Shown here: piece by piece, positions 43,316 through 55,869 of the stretch
How the letters are laid out: the number at the start of each line of letters is the position of its first letter
Position numbering within the stretch: the first letter of the stretch is position 1
Assembly: GCA_028583605.1 (NCBI GenBank)
Contig: CM053326.1
Location: 15,602,587-15,666,586, forward strand
Source: Dastarcus helophoroides
Taxonomy: Eukaryota > Arthropoda > Insecta > Coleoptera > Bothrideridae
DNA: 64,000 nucleotides
Reading direction: 5' to 3'
Position numbers and translations under genes: made by a program
The notes under the pieces: model-generated
What the model saw: only the letters and a program-made list of their open reading frames with translations
Databases searched by the model: none
What the model was told of the DNA's origin: nothing

Positions 43316-44210
43316 TAATAGTTATGACTATTGAACAGTTCCACAAAGTAAGGGTGCGAAATGTCAGTTTGAAATAAATAACTTTTACGTGCACAAAACA
43401 GTTTCGATGAAATGAACAGAAACACTTTTTCGCTTAACAAAGTTTTCTCGAGAATAAAAGGGAATGACGCCTTACCTTTTTCCATTATACTTGGGAGGAA
43501 CATGGCCTACAATATTAAAAAAATTATAAGAATCCGAAATTCCTAAATTTGACTTTTCTTTAATAAACCATGATTTTTTTTTAATAAAATTTAAACTATT
43601 TGACCAATCATTTCCAAAATCAATAGTGCTTTATTCTAAGTAAATTCAAATTGGTAGAAACCAGAATAGCAATAATCGGTTTAGAACTGCGAACTTCATC
43701 GTGATAAGGGACATTCACACAGACTGACAATCCCAACTTAAAAGTATAACAAAAGGTATCATTTAGAGAAAGCTCTCTTCTAAACAAACAGCTATATTAC
43801 AACTGATTTGGTTCAAAATTACCCGAGATTTTTATAGCGAAATGTCGTATTTTTTGGTCTTTCCCAATAATAGAGCAACAGTCGTGGTGTGCAGTAAGAC
43901 TAGATTTATAAGGTGATATATATTATAAATAAGGTAAATAAAATGCAAAAAGCAAATAAGTTCAAAATATTATAGTAAAAATAAGTAAATATGTACAAGT
44001 AAGGATCTCAAACATGAAATTCTGAATACATATCTTTAGTAATATAGTGATACATATATGCCGACACAAACTTTGTAATTCATTTAATTATATATAAAAG
44101 TATATATAATCATTGTGTTATTAGCCCTAACAAAATTATAATTATCAAATTTTAGTTAAATCAATAGAGCCGTTTCGGATATTACTGGTATAAGATTAAA
44201 TAATATTTAA
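43316..44210. other. Noncoding stretch, nothing recognised
   Basis: AT-rich with no supported feature. Confidence 0.4.
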
Positions 44211-44220
44211 CTCAAACATC

Positions 44221-44590
44221 TTGTTAAAATCTGTGACAATAAAATTATGTAATGGAATATTTAATTTTGTAGATAAAACAATGCAGTCTACGTTCAATAA
44301 AATAGTGAAAAAACACAAGAAAATAATTGATTTACAGTTTAAATTCAAGCAATGTCCATATAACTGTACGTTAATATTGCAGGCTTTTACCAACGGTCAC
44401 GTGGCAAACCTTCCGTCTTCTCAGTTCCTCTTACGAATCTTAGTATAGAACTATTCCTCTCTTTGAGTTTACTTCACGAATTTGTATTTGCTGGCATAGG
44501 CAACGCTTCATCCATAGTGTCAGATCTATGATTAGTGCGCTTGAAAATGCCAGTTCTGCTGGCGAAATACGTATCGCGTAATTATTTATT
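44221..44590 (+). repeat. Possible Penelope-like N-terminal or tail remnant
   Basis: A 75-codon frame (44221-44448) ends with FTNGHVANLPSSQF, reminiscent of the phrase preceding the Penelope RT core, and GCTGGCGAAATACGTATCGC at about 44548 repeats the fragment at 41150-41290. The frame is Lys-rich and lacks RT motifs. The call rests on weak similarity. Confidence 0.35.
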
Positions 44591-46025
44591 TAAGGAGTGA
44601 AACCTTCTTTGGACTTAATCACAAGCCACAGTGTTTAGTTCAGTGATTTAGTGAATATTCTAAGTTGTTAACTACAGGAAATTACGGTTTTTACTGTTCG
44701 ATTCAGAGCAAAATTATGATCTATTATTTCGGCCAAAAAAAGGAAATTATTCTTGGCAAACCCAGATTATAGGATACTTTAAATTTAAAAATATTCAAAC
44801 TCGTAAAACTCATTTTTTTTTAAATGAAACTAGTATTTGCTCTTTTTATCATTGGAAATAGATTTTAATTCCTTTTCGCTAAATGCAAAATTATTGGTAC
44901 TTATTTCTATCAGTTTTTGAGAACTTTCTATTTATCTCCATTACTTGTAAAATAGGCAAACGAGCCTTTTTTAAAAAACAAAGTAAGCACTACTATAGGA
45001 AGTTAATATCATTTAGTTTATACTTGTTATTTTTAAGTAGTCATTCCAAGCCATGTACATAAATTGCGGCGGGTCTAGGCACTGACAGGGGGCTAATTAC
45101 AATGAAATTTACTAATTACTTGGCTTGGAAACTGCGTTTTGTTAGAAGTAAATCCTAAAATTGGTTTTAATAGTTTACCCCTTTCAAAAAGTTATTCCTT
45201 CTGAACAATTAAAAATATTATATTTGTGCAATTTTAGAACCTTCTAGTCAGAATCTGGCACCTCTTCGGCCATATTTAAGCTATTCAATAAGGCGAAAAT
45301 TCCAACCTGCCATTTTTATTATTTTTATCTGCCAGACTTTCATATTTTATGAATTTATATTTCTCGACAAAATAATTCGAACTATATTTCCTCACATGCA
45401 ATAACTTTACTCTTAATTGCTTTTAATAGGGAGTTAGAATATTCTAACCTCTTTGTATAAACAAAACAACAAATGTCGACAGTGATACTTGACAGATCAA
45501 CAAAACACTTATAATAAATCGTAAGCCTCTTTCGCAAGTCTTCTTATAACAGAAAAACAGATCTCACTTCATGAGTTCTTCCATCTAAACAATCGTAATA
45601 TTCGTAATGATTTAAAAAATTAAAGTTAAAAAATGGGACTTATTAATTTAAATACTGGTGTCTTGATATTTGATATGATTAGGTCATTATACAAATAGGT
45701 AAAATAGGAAAGGACATTCAGAGCACCACCATACTCTGAATGAAGGGTCGGTCTTTAAGCTATTTTATTCGGTTCAGTTCCTCAGGTAGGTGTGGGTGTC
45801 GTAAAATAGTTTGTTTAGAAAAGAAAAAAAAATAGTTCAATAATCTAACCTTTGAGCAAAGAATATATGAATAGGGTGAAAAAGGTACTCCATTTAAAAT
45901 TAAACAACGTGGCTCCTTTCGTTCATTGTTCTGATTCTGAATTTATTAATTAGATTGGGTGAATATCAAGTGTAATAAATTTTATAAACAGAGTGATTTT
46001 TTGAAAACGAGCCACGAATTCTATC
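44591..46025. other. Noncoding stretch, nothing recognised
   Basis: AT-rich intergenic or intronic DNA, no feature supported. Confidence 0.4.
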
Positions 46026-46027
46026 GT

Positions 46028-46412
46028 TTTAAACAATTGAAACTAGCACCGTTTTGTTCCAGGCAGTAGTAGATCTGGTTTTTAAATTCTTGTCTTACTT
46101 TTTGAAAAGTTTCTCGCGTAATTCGTCTGCATTTATCAAAAATAATTTGTCATAAGTCCTCCAAATTTGCCGGCTGCGTTTTGTATATCACTGACTTCAA
46201 ATGACTCTGAACAAAAAAATCTAAACTTGTCAAGTCTGCTGATCGTGCTGGCTGTTCAAATGCACCACGTTTGCCAATCCAATGTTCGGCCATCGGTTGT
46301 TAAGCCAATTACGAACGTTTAAGGCATAATATGGTGGAGCTCCATCTTGTTGAAAGAAGAACTAATTTTCGTCCAACATTTAATTACCTTCTATATCTTG
46401 CCGATTCTCTAC
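46028..46412 (-). pseudogene. Mariner-like transposase, 3' half
   Basis: Read on the minus strand: FFFQQDGAPPYYALNVRNWL (second catalytic Asp block), NNRWPNIGLANVV, then after frameshifts ADELREKLFKKVRQEFKN and YYCLEQNGASF near the C terminus. The block normally carrying WPARSxDLTxxDFFLWG is degraded. The 5' half of the same gene lies at 49826-50010 beyond a 3.3-kb insertion. Confidence 0.75.
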
Positions 46413-47774
46413 TTTTACTTTGTCTTTTCAAATGTTACAGTTTGATATTTTTGTAATAAACGGTTGTTTACATCATAAGTGGAATAGTATTGGTGTTTTT
46501 GAGTTTTTAGTGAAAAAGGTGCAAAAATATACCAGAGAACGCGCTCCAAAGTAAAAGAAGTACTGAGGACTCGGCATGAATCCAGAAGACATCGGCGATG
46601 GCAGGGGAGCGCTCGAGAGAGCTGAGCAAGCCATAAACAGAGGTGAAGACAGGAGCGTGTAAGGTCAAGTTATACATCCCCAAGAACCCCAAGTGTGGTA
46701 ATAATCGCCAGCAGGGTGCAGGAGAGTAGTGAGTCGATAAACAAATTAAATGCTTTTAGTAATGTTCTGCGTTGCGTCAGATGATTGATAAAATCGTAAA
46801 TGCAAAAAAAATTTAAAGTTATTAAATTTAACAGTCAATCACAAGAAATTTAAACGTAAATGAAGTAAGCATACAAAGAAACGCTTGCTCCTCTTAATAA
46901 AAGTATTTGTGACTCAACTTTACCCATACACGAGTACGTGATCGTCGAAATAAATGCTAATGGAGTAGAAGAGTAGAGCTCCATAATAAACAAGAGCGTT
47001 TTGAACGTTAAAAATCTGTTAGAAACAAAACAAATCTAAACATTGATATTAATAAAATAGAACAGCGATTCAAATACTTTTACAACCTTTAAATTTGTAT
47101 AAAGGGTTATTCGCAAAAAAAAGGTTTGCTATCGAACTTGTAACGAACTAATGAACATACAAATAATATCAAAACAATTAATCTTTTATCGAAGAAAAAA
47201 AGAAACATTTAGGTGATGGCATTAGTCAGCTATCAGGTTAAAGAACGATATGTTAAAGATTCGAGTTATGATGTTTACGATTGGGACAAAAACAGAACAT
47301 TGATATTATGGGTTTTTAAGGTAATTAGTTTGATCTGAAAAAGGCCATTACGTATTCACATTTATTTTTACGAAAACATTGTTAGATTTTGGGTCCATAA
47401 ATTAATTTGCTATAAATGGTCCGATTCGTCCATTTTATCAATAGGTGTACCTTTATTATGATATTGCTTAGTAATTATTGGTATTATTTTAAAGAATTAA
47501 TTCCTACAATAAACATAATCTAACTCCCACATTATTGAAGTATATAGATTTGAAGTGGTAATTTTTGCGAACCAAGTTTGAAATATTGGAGTATGAGGTA
47601 TCTGATTCGACAATAAAAGGGATAAATTATTAGCAGTAGAAAACACCTGGAGATGTTCACCAAGTTAAATAATATTTGGATTTAATCGAATATTTTAGAA
47701 AATGTACACCCTGTTATTCAGAACAAAGTAAACCATAAAGTGTATTGAGACACAAAAATATTACGTTGATATGG

Positions 47775-47960
47775 AGAGACCATTTCTTTGAATTAGAAAC
47801 TGTAGCAATTGTATTATTAGTTAATAGATTTCGGCAGTACTTAGTCGGAAGGCCCTTCACAGTGATTACTGATTGTACTGCAGTAACAAATACTTTAAAA
47901 AGGTAGAATTAAATCAGAGAATCGGCTGGTGGGTTTTGGAATTGAGCGAATACCAGTTTG
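47775..47960 (+). pseudogene. Gypsy RNase H remnant
   Basis: ELETVAIV, RFRQYLVGRPF, VITDCTAVTNTLKR, a stop, and then RIGWWVLELSEYQFGI reproduce the RNase H block that follows RT in gypsy elements (E, D catalytic residues present in the readable part). Broken by at least one stop. Confidence 0.7.
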
Positions 47961-48399
47961 GCATTAGACAATCGACCTGTCAGCAAATGCGTTATGTTGA
48001 TGCTAGCGGTTGTACAAGCGACTACACTCATAATGTATGAATTGAAGGGTAGAGACATAAAAAAAAATCACAAATCATGGTCCTCATTGGCTTGTATTTA
48101 AACGAGCCCGTTTTCAAAATATTCAACTAAATCGTGAAGATCTTGGTCTTTTTGCAACAGGTAAAATTTATGATCAGGTGGCTCATAATTATTGGTTTCG
48201 CGCTGCGACGTTTGGTAGAGAAATACATGAAAAACTTGTATATTGTTGTATATTTTAAATCTGCAGAAAGCATCGAATCCCATAATCTTGTTAGAAAATA
48301 TCCAGGTCCTTTTATAAAATTCTCACCGATCATCTAGGGACCTTAATAAAAACGATATGAGGTAACACTCAAGTATTCTTCGTTGTGGATGCGTTTATA

Positions 48400-48830
48400 A
48401 GGTTTGTTTTAATTTACTCTTCACCTAATGCAAGGTCAAGACATGTACTCACTATAATGATAGACTTCTTCATAAGGGTTTTTGGTGCACCATTTCCAAC
48501 TACTAACTAGTGACAAGGTAAACCATTTACGTCTAATAATTTTTAAAAATTTCGCAAAAAAATACGGTATCACTCACTACTTGAATGCAGCTGTGCGACC
48601 AAGAGGAAATGGACAAGTTGAAAGTTACAATAGAACCATTCTCGATTCATTGTCTACTATGGGAGCAGAAATAAACCATGAAAAATTGAATGAAAACATT
48701 AACAAACTCCAGTTAGGATTAAATGGTACCATAAATCAGACATTAGGAGCATCTCCAAGTGAGGATCTGATGGAGTTTCGTGTAATAGGGCAGCTGACCT
48801 TATTACTAGCTGAAATGTAGCAGAGTATTT
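48400..48830 (+). pseudogene. Gypsy integrase core remnant
   Basis: The longest frame is 48482-48820: TSDKVNHLRLIIFKNFAKKY, then LNAAVRPRGNGQVESYNRTI, then INQTLGASPSED. SD and the E in GQVE are the second and third residues of the DDE triad at about 35-residue spacing. Just upstream another frame reads FFVVDAFIRFVLIYS with the first Asp. A frameshift and the loss of the usual SDQG(T) wording indicate decay. Confidence 0.75.
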
Positions 48831-49067
48831 ATGTTACAGCGGTACTACAACAAATAATTGAAAATGCATCTATTTGCCAGTCCAAACAAAAATGCATATT
48901 TCGATCCAAAGCGTTGTTTCCGATTGGCTCAAGCAAATGATTAACTTTCCTTAAAACAAATTCTTTCTTTTACAGCACAGGTACAAGTCAAATTATTACC
49001 AAAATAAAAAGGTCTTTAAGGGCACAACAACAGGAACACTGAAGGATAAGGGATAAGGGAGGTTAGG

Positions 49068-49370
49068 TTCTTGGAGTAGGGTTACTACTCAGACAAGAAC
49101 AGCTGGATAAGCAGATACCCAGGAAGCTCTTCAGTGCGGTGAAAGGAGATGGAACGGTGGTCAACTATTCAGAAGCGTTCCTTCCAGGTTCAATTTAACA
49201 AAATGGTTGGGTAAGTTAAGGACACTGATGAGTAGAGTAGGGGGATTCGGTTCGTTCTTGGAGTAGGGTTACTACTCAGACAAGAACAGCTGGAAAACAA
49301 ATACTCAGGGTGCTCTTCAGTGTGGCGAAGGGAGATGGAATGGTGGTTAACTGTTCAGAATCACCATACT
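49068..49370. repeat. Tandem duplication, 187-bp period
   Basis: TTCTTGGAGTAGGGTTACTA starts at 49068 and 49255; both units run on through CAGACAAGAACAGCTGGA, CTCTTCAGTG and GAGATGGAA. The second unit differs at scattered positions. It lies within the noncoding 3' part of the gypsy-type insertion. Confidence 0.85.
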
Positions 49371-49825
49371 TTCGCGTGGGATTAGCCCATAGAGTTAGCA
49401 TTTAAGTAGGAGTTTAAGTTCTAAAAATATAAGCTGCCTCTCACTAACCAGGGTACTAATATTCTTCAAAAATAAATAGAAAAGTAAATATACATGTTCT
49501 TATAAACTTTGTTGCACAGATCTACCACTGGAGTGAGGACACTCCAGGTGTCAGGAAGGGCCGAATGTTATCAACCATGGCAACCAAGGGTACTCGCACA
49601 AGGTCAGCGATCTCAGGGGTCGAGTGCGACAGGAATGCTGAGGGAAAAAGTGCTTGCGATGAACCGAAATGCGGCGGCTGGGTTGAGGCATTCATTCGGG
49701 GGTGATTCATGGGAGACGTATGGGCGCGGCTAGCTAACGTTAACATTGATGGTTAAATGTATAGATTTTACTTTGTCTTTTCAAATGTTACAGTTTGATA
49801 TTTTTGTAATAAACGGTTGTTTACA

Positions 49826-50045
49826 GGATATAAGATATTTTCTAACATATTCAAGTAAATGTCACCAGTTAAGGTTTCATTTATGAATATGGGCCCTATG
49901 ACATGATTCCCAAGAATACCTGCCCAAACATTTAGTTTTTGGGAAGTTTGAGTATGAATTCCTCTGACACAAAAAATTCTGCCGTAAAAATCTCAAATTC
50001 ACACCAGCAAAACCAAAAAATTTGTTTTTTTTTTGACTGACCTCC
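49826..50045 (-). pseudogene. Mariner-like transposase, 5' piece
   Basis: Minus strand: wording corresponding to VWAGIxGNHVIGPIFINxTL, here GRYSWESCHRAHIHK in one frame, followed by LTGDIYL-like NLNW*HLLEYVRKYL, i.e. the block just before FFQQDGAPP in this transposase group. It continues in sense with 46412-46028 once the insertion is removed. The N-terminal third of the protein is absent. Confidence 0.65.
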
Positions 50046-50660
50046 TCCTTAGGAGCTTACCGCTGCTATTAATTTTTCTAAAAAAGAACCCACCTTGTAT
50101 AATTCGTCGTTGGAAAGTTTTTTTATTTCTCTTTACAGACGCGGAGAATCTGATAAACCTTTTTAACGAGGTATAGCAGGGGGTGGTTTTTATTTTGGAA
50201 GAAATAAAAGGAGCGGCTAGCCCCTATAACGAGAGGAAGGGTGAGTCAAAAAATACGTTATTTGATTTCCCCAAAGTCTATTTGAAACTTTTATGACATA
50301 ATATTTTACCTAAGCGATAATTAAAATTATTAGTTTCCAAAAATGTTGCTTACTTTAAACATCGATATCTCAAAAACTAATCATACGATTTAAGATTTTG
50401 CTATAGGACTGTAAAGAGAAGGCAGCAAGCTTTTCAAAAATGTGCCAAACAAGGTAGGTTAATATTTAAAAAAAAAAATTGGGGTGGCTGCCCCTAAGGG
50501 GTAAGCAAGGTGATTCTAAAAGTGCTTAATTTTGGTTTCCCCTCCAACCTCCCGATAGTACTTTTTGCTAACAATATTCCCGATTGCAACTTTTCAAGTT
50601 AATTGACCTTTCAAATTGTCACCCTCTATGTGCTTCAATCTTAAATCATATCACACTGCA
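50046..50660. other. Noncoding stretch, mariner-flank style
   Basis: Contains CCCCTAAGGGGTAAGC-type short inverted runs (50490-50510) and low-complexity A/T. It may be the noncoding remainder of the mariner element, but its TIR was not found. Confidence 0.35.
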
Positions 50661-50663
50661 GAC

Positions 50664-50700
50664 ACTGTCCATCCGGGCGAGGCCGGGGCACGCCACAGGT
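50664..50700 (+). repeat. Degenerate Helitron-like 3' end
   Basis: CTGTCCATCCGGGCGAGGCC followed by GGGGCA repeats the GC hairpin of 9091-9126 (stem CCGG/CCGG, loop GCGAGG). The expected CTRR is replaced by CAGG, so the end is decayed or the copy unrelated to an intact element. Confidence 0.4.
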
Positions 50701-53700
50701 TCTTTTTAACATATTTAATCTAAATTAGCTTATTCGATCCAAAATATTGTCGACGTAGGTTAAACAAATATTTTAATGTTTTCACCTTTAAAGTTAGGGT
50801 AAATACTATTTTTTTTTGTTTCTTATTTCAAAGTTTATCCCATAACTTTGATGTGATTTAATTCATGTTCTAGATTTGTCGTAGAAAGTGGTAATGCTGG
50901 TTGTCAAATATATAGGTAAAGGTCGATTCACCTTAGGCGGGCTGATAAAAATAAGTCATGGTCAATTCAAATCCCCATTCATGCCGTCATCGGTTCCATT
51001 GTTTACATGAAGTATACAGACATGTACTCTATTTCAACGGTATTTACAAACACTGGTCAGGACAGAAGAAAGCAACACAATGAAAAGAATCTTCTCTACG
51101 ATAAAATACCAGAGAGTAAGGGATAGAGAAGGCACAAATCGACCCGCTAACCAACTGACGGTCAAGGCTAAAGGTATGGGTGATGATCTGAAGGGAAATG
51201 TCAAGTGTAAACGGTTTCATTATTCTTACATGGCAGCGATAATTGTCCCGCCTGCCTTTCGTCGTTCAGTAAATACTCAACACGTTTCGCGTTCCTGCCT
51301 AGTTCCACCATCTAATGATAATCGACCATTATGGGTTCAGAGAAGAATGGATGAGGAAAATTGCTCGTCACAAATGATTTGCCCGCATACCTTACTTTAT
51401 ATATCTGACATCATTCATGTGATACAGACGACTTATCACAACTAGTTGGAATATTTCAAAGGATGTAAGAAGATGGGTTATGTAAGTGTCAGTTGTGTCT
51501 AGAGACACAAGGTACTACCTTAGGACTGAAGGGTGGGTTTTTGTTTACACATTTCCCATTCCTTCCTTTGCAGTTTGTATGAAATTAAGCATTTCCAACA
51601 TATTAATGTTTCTTCCTTCTAATTTTTGAAGTACAAAGATAAGATCGAGCTAGAAAGATCATTTGTGGTAAAATGTTTTTTTATTATTATTATATTTAGG
51701 AATATTTGTAAAACCTTAATTTCAGTGTTTTTGTTTTCTTTTTTGGTGACCTATTTGTAGTAAAAATTTCGAAGTGAATTTTTGTTTGAATTCGGTAACC
51801 CATCTAGTACAACTGTAAATAAACAAATTCAAATTATCACAACTTGACGTTTATCTAAACACAACTTAAATCAAATTTATCATAATTTTCAATCTTTTAT
51901 AATTGAAGTGCTATGTTCATTGCAGTATACCTAATCTACTTAAGAAAATTTAACTCTACCCCGAAAACTAATCCCTTAAAACATTATTTTTTTAATTAAT
52001 CATCTATTGAAAGCGGTAGTCATCCATTAAAAGGGGTAATTATTAATATAATGAACATGCTGTATAAACACAAAAACATTTTGGATAACTTATGTTTGAA
52101 ACGAAACAGTGGAAGTAGATAAAATATTGCTTGTGAACTTAGACAAACTATTGTTACTAATATATTTGAGGTACAATCGCAAAACAGTCAATTCCAGATA
52201 GGAGATATATAGGTAAAATGTCCTTAATAAAAAAATGCATCGTGCTAGTGATAACTAAACCATTTAAAAAGTATATCAAACGCATCTACTAATAAGATAA
52301 AAAGTGTCACCTATTTCTAATGCTAGGTAAATCTTTAGCAAAACTCGATAGTAGTTGAAACTAATTGAATTCCGCAGAACTGTTTCAAGTTAATTGTGTC
52401 GTTTATACATCAGCTGACATTAATTATTAATTAAGTGTATAAAAACCGTCACACAATTAGACAGTTACTTTACATAAAATACTGTAATTAAGTACTTCTT
52501 TGTGTTATTAACTGTGACGCCATTTAATTAATACGATCCTCATGCTATTCTATTTTAGGAAATTCTGCTCACAAAACGCTCTAAAAAAGTTAGTATAGGT
52601 TTTAAATTACTTTGTTTGTTTTATAAGTCGACGGAAGAATGCCTGCACGTAATTTGGAAAGTCTTTAAACTCATCGAATTCAAGGCATTATATTTTTTGC
52701 AGGTACTACCTTTAGAACTCAACGTTTTCATGCATTAGGCTATTTGCTTTCTATCATTATAAATATTATAATAACAAAAACTTATGACTCTGTATGTATA
52801 CATATTAACTGATTAATATGTCATGCTTAGATGTGATAACTTCTACTTCTACTACAGAATAATAATAGTTTCGAGTAATGGCATTGGCATTGGCAATGAA
52901 AATAGAAATATATTTCTTTTAGAACTTATTCTTATTAAACGCAATAAGATAAAATTGTTGTAACCGTTGGACTGCGGATCAATTAATTTAATTTAATTTT
53001 TGGAAATATAAAACGGGTTAATGATAGCATTTTTAAAGTATTTTACAACACGTGTGTTAGAAAAAACGTAGAAGTAAAAAAAATGGAAATATGTAATCGC
53101 AATAAACTACTTTTCTTATCGCCACTGAGAAATAAAATAAAATTTTGTGACGGAATAAGTAGGTATTAAGTTCAGGATACAAAGAAAGAGGGGGTGGATA
53201 ATAATAATCCACCATAATGTTTTTGATGTTTAATCTAGATAATCTATTAGCAACAGTTTTAAAGATTTTGCATAGGATATTTAAACAAATTAAATGAATA
53301 AGTAGTTTTGATACATTAGTTTGTTTCTTATCAGTAGGTATAAATAAGTCCCATGTACAATGTGAAGATAAATTTTCTCTCTTCAAACCCTTGACAAATT
53401 TATAGTACAAAATATGCGAATTATTTTGAATCTGCCCCCAGAAATTTAATTATACTATATTGATTCCTTAATATTATGGGAAGTGGGTGCTATTTACCGC
53501 TCCTATAGTACTAAACTTTACATTTATTTTGTCTTTTTTCAATTTTGCATGTCTTCTGTTCCCATATGCACGCACATTCATTGAATAGGTAGGATACTGA
53601 CTGTAATAATGACTTAGGTCTCCGAGGAATTAATATTTTTTAAAGATTCTTCTTCAGATTACACAAAAATTTCCATTCAAACCCTTAAAACCAGCGTCAC

Positions 53701-54140
53701 CTGCCAGAGGACCCGGACAGGGGAAGAAAACAAAAAAAAGAGGGACAGTACCGTATCAAAGAAACAGAAACTGGGACCGTCGCTTGGGGTGCCAAATTTT
53801 TGTCTTGAACAATTATTATTTTTTAATTATGTACACTACCGTCAAAGAGTTTGGAACCGCTATGAAACTTTGAATAAAACATTATACAAAGTAAATGATT
53901 AAATCGTTAAAAGAAAAATATTGTTTAATAATTTACCAGTAAATATTAAATCTTTACATTATCGAAATAACCGCTTTTCCGTTTTTTACTCGCTCATAAA
54001 TATTTGTGCATTCTTCTAGTTAAACTTATTTAAATATGCATGTCAGGAAATCAAAAGTACCATGTAAAGTTGCTCGAGTACATCTGCTAAGATGCTATCG
54101 AATTTGAAACTGATAATTAAACACATTTGTTAGATGCAAA
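50701..54140. other. Long noncoding stretch, no supported gene
   Basis: Open frames at 51080-51445 (121 codons) and 53410-53057 minus (117 codons) match no family I recognise and have no splice, promoter or codon signals to support them. A TATA-like GTGTATAAAAACC near 52436 followed by ACAGTTACTT could be a core promoter, but nothing downstream looks coding. Confidence 0.4.
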
Positions 54141-54147
54141 CAATCTG

Positions 54148-54982
54148 CCATAAAGCGGGGCTACTTGGACACGTCTTTCGTACATTTGTCGAGATACATA
54201 ATGAAAAAATAAAGTTAAGACAATAAAGCATGTTCATCATGCCGACCTAACTATCCGGATTATATAGAAAATATATAATACATAATACATTCAAAATTAT
54301 TTATACAAAAAGAGATATTCGGCTACTTGAACACTTTACATTTTTTGTGAAAAACTTCCTTATTTTACAAGCTAGTTGGCCAAGTTGTCCTATAAAATGT
54401 CACAAAAAGATTAATGGTCGCAATTTTTTAAGAAATATATATTTTGGTAAACTTTATCAAAACTGTATTTATTTATTTTTGCTTACGAATGTTAAGTAAA
54501 AATATAAGTTAACTTAAGAAATACTTGAAGACATCTAAGGCAACAAAAATTAACCATTATAAATTTTAGCATACTGAATAGTTCAAGAGTTCAGAGAAAT
54601 TCTCAAGTCGTTACAATAATAGCCAGGCAATCATCAATCAGCTGCTCCTCAGATTTACTTAAAGATGTCCAACGGGTTTCATTTTTCTTCCAAGCATCTT
54701 CCGTACTAACGTTGGCCGAGGCACTTTGAATGTCTGCAGCTGTTTTTTTTTTGACATTTCCTCTTAAAATGCACCCATAGTTTTTTCTAAATTTTAACCC
54801 TGGAGTCTTTTTATACGTATGCACCATTTTTAAAACATTTAACTGCCTGTTAAAATAGAACGAACACTCAAATCAACAAAATGCACAGTTTAACTAAACT
54901 TTCGTGAGGCGGATCTGAACATGCACCCGTTGTGTTCAAGTAGCTCCGGGTGCTCAAGTGCTCAAGTAGCCCCGTTTTACGG
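54148..54982. mobile_element. Deletion derivative of a pogo/psq-type DNA transposon
   Basis: The 835-bp unit has 25-bp TIRs: CCATAAAGCGGGGCTACTTG on the left, and inverted on the right CCGTAAAACGGGGCTACTTG. The motif GGCTACTTGAACAC recurs subterminally at 54321 and, inverted, at 54928-54940 (TGTTCAAGTAGC). Inside, on the minus strand, is a short transposase remnant (54603-54827). No clear target duplication remains. Confidence 0.75.
54603..54827 (-). pseudogene. Internally deleted pogo/psq-like transposase
   Basis: Starts MVHTYKKTPGLKFRKNYG, the start typical of transposases with a pipsqueak-type HTH, then VKKKTAADIQSAS (HTH helix wording) and finally LSKSEEQLIDDCL, which resembles the beginning of the second DNA-binding (CENP-B-like) segment. 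At 74 codons it lacks the DDE catalytic domain entirely. Family placement is by N-terminal wording only. Confidence 0.5.
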
Positions 54983-55865
54983 TATCTTTGCATTTGAAAA
55001 AAAAGTTTCAAGCAGTCAATAAACAATACAAAGGATTTCCAAGAAATGAGCCCAAATAATTAAAAACTTTTTCATTAAGAATCTTAGTCACCAACAAATA
55101 TTTATTAGAAATGAATACTTTCTTAATTATTTTGATAGAATATTTAAAATCTACAAAAATTCGTCTGCTTCTAAACTCGTGGACGGTAGTGTATGTAATA
55201 GATATGCATGTAATTGCAATGTAAGTCTCGACTGTTTCTCAAAAGGTCTGATACTTTTATCGTAAATTCAGTTTAAGCTCGATATTTTTACTTAAAATTT
55301 GTACTTTATGTAAATTAGTTTTTAAAGTTTTCTTCAACAGTTTGATTGATCATTGTTGAATTTAAATTTCCGGTTTCGTTTACTCAGAAACGTTGTCTTT
55401 CAGGGTTGATCTTAGAAAAACTACTTTTTATGTGTCACAAATTTTATTTTATTTTTTTTTAATTTCGAATTTACTTTCAAAAGATTTTAAGTTTTTCGTA
55501 AAATAACTAACACTGTTTTATTATAAATTTCCAATTGTTTACTCCGAATTTTACCTTCTACGAATTTAGGATTTAAGTGTATAGAAGGCAACATTTTACA
55601 TTTTCATGTAATTAATTTTAAAGGATAAGTTACTTTTTACTAATTTACTAAATTAGGCCCACCGAAACACAGAGGGCTTAACGATTGCTAGTTTCTGAAC
55701 AAATTAAAAAATTAAAGAATTTTGGAAAAAATGTATATGCCTAAAACGGGACTATGTTGAAACTAAATCAATTGTTTTTAAAAAAATATCGCCTTCATTT
55801 TCAAGATGAATATTTCTTAAAGTGCTCTCACTGTTCCCGTATAATAGATGTTTTTTTTTTATAAA
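54983..55865. other. Noncoding stretch, nothing recognised
   Basis: AT-rich, no features supported. Confidence 0.4.
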
Positions 55866-55869
55866 CTGT

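Larger units (their letters stand above)
46413..49825 (+). mobile_element. Gypsy-type LTR retrotransposon inserted into the mariner copy
   Basis: Two identical 60-bp direct repeats (46413-46472 and 49766-49825) bound the insertion. They contain AATAAA and end TTTACA, as expected for the R-U5 end of an LTR. Inside, plus strand: RNase H wording FELETVAIVLLVNRFRQYLV and FTVITDC (47783-47880), then the integrase core from about 48400 to 48830. Gag, protease and most of reverse transcriptase are missing or unrecognisable. The left LTR would be truncated to its last 60 bp. Confidence 0.65.

Noticed and set aside
49509..49746. Paired GC-richer frames on both strands
   Set aside because: Probably U3/noncoding sequence of the gypsy-type insertion; neither strand shows a domain.
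51080..51445. 121-codon plus-strand frame
   Set aside because: No recognisable family, no splice or promoter context; composition alone does not support a gene.
52430..52500. TATA-like box and possible initiator
   Set aside because: GTGTATAAAAACC with ACAGTTACTT is suggestive, but no coding sequence, LTR tips or poly(A) signal follow, so no promoter is called.
53057..53410. 117-codon minus-strand frame
   Set aside because: No domain or conserved motif; ends in a Phe/Leu-rich low-complexity tail typical of chance frames in AT-rich DNA.
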